Assembly (NCBI GenBank): GCA_004357365.1
Contig: SMVT01000121.1
Span: 1-5,992, forward strand
Origin: Nitrospina sp.
GTDB lineage: Bacteria > Nitrospinota > Nitrospinia > Nitrospinales > Nitrospinaceae
Length of the DNA stretch: 5,992 nucleotides
Direction of reading: 5' to 3'
The translations under genes were made by a program, and so were the position numbers. Position 1 is the stretch's first letter. Every line of letters begins with the position of its first letter. Positions 4,695 to 5,992 of the stretch are shown here, one piece after another. The notes under the pieces were generated by a model. The model saw only the letters and a program-made list of their open reading frames with translations. It was not told where the DNA came from and did not search any database.

Positions 4695-5597
4695 TTGAAA
4701 AAAATAATACAATATTTGAATCGCCCGCTGAGCCGCCGATTTTTTCTAAAAGGCGCCCTGGGGGCTTTCGGCGTGAGCGTGCTGGGGATCGGAAAAGGGT
4801 TCGCCAACACCCTGCGGTCGCAAATCCGGCTGGAGCGGGTGCCGATTCGCCTGGAGCGTCTGCCGGAATCGTTTCGCGGATTCAAAATCGCTCAGCTGAG
4901 CGACCTGCATTCCTCCCCGCTGGTCGACCAGGAACATCTGGAGCACGCGGTGCAGTTGGCCATTGCCGAGAAACCGGACCTGGTGGTCCTGACGGGCGAT
5001 TATATCGGCCACACCTTGCGGACGGCTCCCGGTCAGATCCATAAGTTTGACGAAATTTATCTGGACCAGCTGGTCGAAACGCTGGTGAAGGCGAAGGCGC
5101 CCTTCGGCACCTATGCGGTACTGGGCAACCATGATTTCTGGAGCGGGCCGGAAGTGACCGAGCGCCTGTGCCGGGCATTCGAGACCCGGGCCGGAATCAC
5201 CCTGTTGCGCAACCAGCGCGCCGTTCTGTCCAAAGGCGATGAATCCATCCAGCTGTTGGGCGTGGACGATTACTGGCACAGCTGGGACCTGGGCCAGGCC
5301 ATGCGCCGGGTCCCCATGAAATCGGTGAAGATTCTGCTGAGCCATAACCCGGACATCAACCGGCACCTCCGGCCGGCGCACCGGATCGACCTCGTGTTGT
5401 CCGGCCATACCCATGGCGGGCAGATTACCTTTCCCATTCTGGGAGCCCCTTTTGCGACGCACATGAACAAGCGCTATTTGAGAGGCCTGGTGCGCGATGG
5501 CGACCGCCAGACCTATATCACCCGTGGAGTGGGACACCTGGTGGTTCCCATCCGTTTCAACTGCCCGCCGGAAGTGACTCTCATCACTTTGGTTTAA
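4695..5597 (+). CDS. Tat-exported YkuE/YaeI-type metallophosphoesterase
   Basis: This calcineurin-like phosphoesterase of 300 residues from the chosen start probably hydrolyses a phosphodiester or phosphomonoester outside the cytoplasm. A near-perfect twin-arginine motif, SRRFFLK (13-19), precedes a hydrophobic segment (GALGAFGVSVLGIG), and GFA at 35-37 is a possible cleavage site. All metal-site motifs are present: SDLH (D70, H72), TGD (D102), GNHD (N145, H146, D147), SHNPD (H217) and GHTHGGQ (H238, H240). The motif order and spacing match the YkuE/YaeI branch; B. subtilis YkuE is a Tat substrate. The physiological substrate cannot be read from sequence. TTG 4695 is preferred: GAGAGGG at 4685-4691 lies 3 bases upstream and it leaves a normal 12-residue n-region. 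TTG 4716 (MNRPLSRRFF) is possible but lacks a ribosome binding site. A start at 4563 would add 44 residues and bury the Tat motif. A putative outer-membrane gene follows 14 bases after the stop. Confidence 0.9.
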   Translation: MKKIIQYLNRPLSRRFFLKGALGAFGVSVLGIGKGFANTLRSQIRLERVPIRLERLPESFRGFKIAQLSDLHSSPLVDQEHLEHAVQLAIAEKPDLVVLTGDYIGHTLRTAPGQIHKFDEIYLDQLVETLVKAKAPFGTYAVLGNHDFWSGPEVTERLCRAFETRAGITLLRNQRAVLSKGDESIQLLGVDDYWHSWDLGQAMRRVPMKSVKILLSHNPDINRHLRPAHRIDLVLSGHTHGGQITFPILGAPFATHMNKRYLRGLVRDGDRQTYITRGVGHLVVPIRFNCPPEVTLITLV

Positions 5598-5611
5598 GTG
5601 TGGAGGATTAT

Positions 5612-5992
5612 TTGAATCGGCCCGCAACCTTTCGTACACGGCCGCTTATCGTTTTCGTTCTTCTTTGTTTATGGACCCTGGGTTTTTGGGAGGGCGCGGC
5701 GCGGGCGGAGTCGGATAACTTTTTCAGTTTCGGTCTGGCCGCGGGAGGGGTCATCGCCCCGGGTGCCGATTTGGAATCCAGCCCGCCACTCGGGGAGGTT
5801 CATTTCGATCCTGGTTATTCCATTAAAACCTCATTGGGATTTCTGCTGGCGCGGAAGTTTCATCTGGAAGCGGAATACCTGTACACATTCAACCGCATCG
5901 ATTCCCTGGTCAACCCCCCCACGGTCACGCCCCTTTTGGTTTCCGATCGACTGACGCACAGCGTGATGTTAAATGCCACCTATCGGATGGAG
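5612..5992 (+). CDS. Probable outer-membrane beta-barrel protein, 3' end outside window
   Basis: The frame is open from TTG 5612 to the window end, 127 codons, and so is incomplete. GGAGGA at 5602-5607 sits 4 bases upstream of the TTG; no in-frame ATG precedes the signal peptide. Residues 1-33 are a Sec signal peptide: basic start (NRPATFRTRP), hydrophobic core (LIVFVLLCLWTLGFW) and an ARA cleavage motif before ESDNFF. The mature part alternates polar and hydrophobic residues as in small transmembrane barrels (FFSFGLAAGGVIAPG; then KTSLGFLLARKFHLEAEYLY, about residues 70-89; then HSVMLNATYRME). This suggests an OmpA-like or outer-membrane beta-barrel domain protein, with the usual strand-turn-strand pattern and an aromatic-rich LEAEYLYTF strand. 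Specific function is unknown. The short gap to the phosphoesterase stop indicates co-transcription. A shorter frame beginning at ATG 5763 is in another reading frame and is a shadow. Confidence 0.75.
   Translation, partial: MNRPATFRTRPLIVFVLLCLWTLGFWEGAARAESDNFFSFGLAAGGVIAPGADLESSPPLGEVHFDPGYSIKTSLGFLLARKFHLEAEYLYTFNRIDSLVNPPTVTPLLVSDRLTHSVMLNATYRME

Noticed and set aside
4746..5639. A 297-codon minus-strand frame opposite the phosphoesterase
   Set aside because: Low-complexity His/Gln/Arg-rich translation with no motif; the plus strand encodes a complete metallophosphoesterase.
1..5992. CRISPR array, tRNA, rRNA or transposase
   Set aside because: No regularly spaced direct repeats, no cloverleaf or ribosomal sequence recognised, and no transposase-like reading frame on either strand.

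Overview
The window reads as an ordinary chromosomal stretch of a Gram-negative, moderately GC-rich bacterium. The support is a full three-domain DNA polymerase I, a Tat-exported phosphoesterase, and a protein with a Sec signal peptide and a beta-barrel-like mature part. I cannot name the phylum from sequence alone. A deltaproteobacterial, Nitrospinota-like or Nitrospirota-like lineage would fit, but that is a guess. All recognised genes are on the plus strand. Stops used include TAA, TAG and TGA, and Trp is encoded by TGG in the recognised genes, so the standard bacterial code applies.

Layout. (1) 26-809: a two-gene toxin-antitoxin-like module, a TumE/DUF6516-type toxin followed by a winged-helix DNA-binding protein, joined by a 4-base GTGA overlap. 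A perfect 8-bp inverted repeat lies inside its promoter and the toxin has no visible ribosome binding site. (2) 810-1073: no gene; a mosaic of C-rich and palindromic elements that look like dispersed repeats, including one hairpin followed by four T. (3) 1074-1408: a 95-residue charged coiled-coil protein closed by a strong intrinsic terminator. (4) 1419-4137: an extended -10 promoter almost touching the start codon, then polA (899 aa) with 5' nuclease, 3'-5' proofreading and polymerase sites all intact. (5) 4138-4694: a well-formed promoter and 5' leader followed by an unrecognised 91-codon reading frame interrupted at codon 33 by an in-frame TGA, with a hairpin just downstream of that TGA; then a second promoter. 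(6) 4695-5992: a Tat-dependent YkuE/YaeI-type metallophosphoesterase followed 14 bases later by a probable outer-membrane beta-barrel protein that runs off the window. Both appear to start at TTG.

How the genes work together. The toxin and antitoxin form one self-regulated unit. polA stands alone between a terminator and a new promoter. The phosphoesterase and the putative outer-membrane protein probably share one transcript and both act outside the cytoplasm. The best candidates for something undescribed are the TGA-interrupted small gene at 4269-4544, and the toxin-first module with an apparently leaderless toxin message and a palindrome between its promoter boxes.
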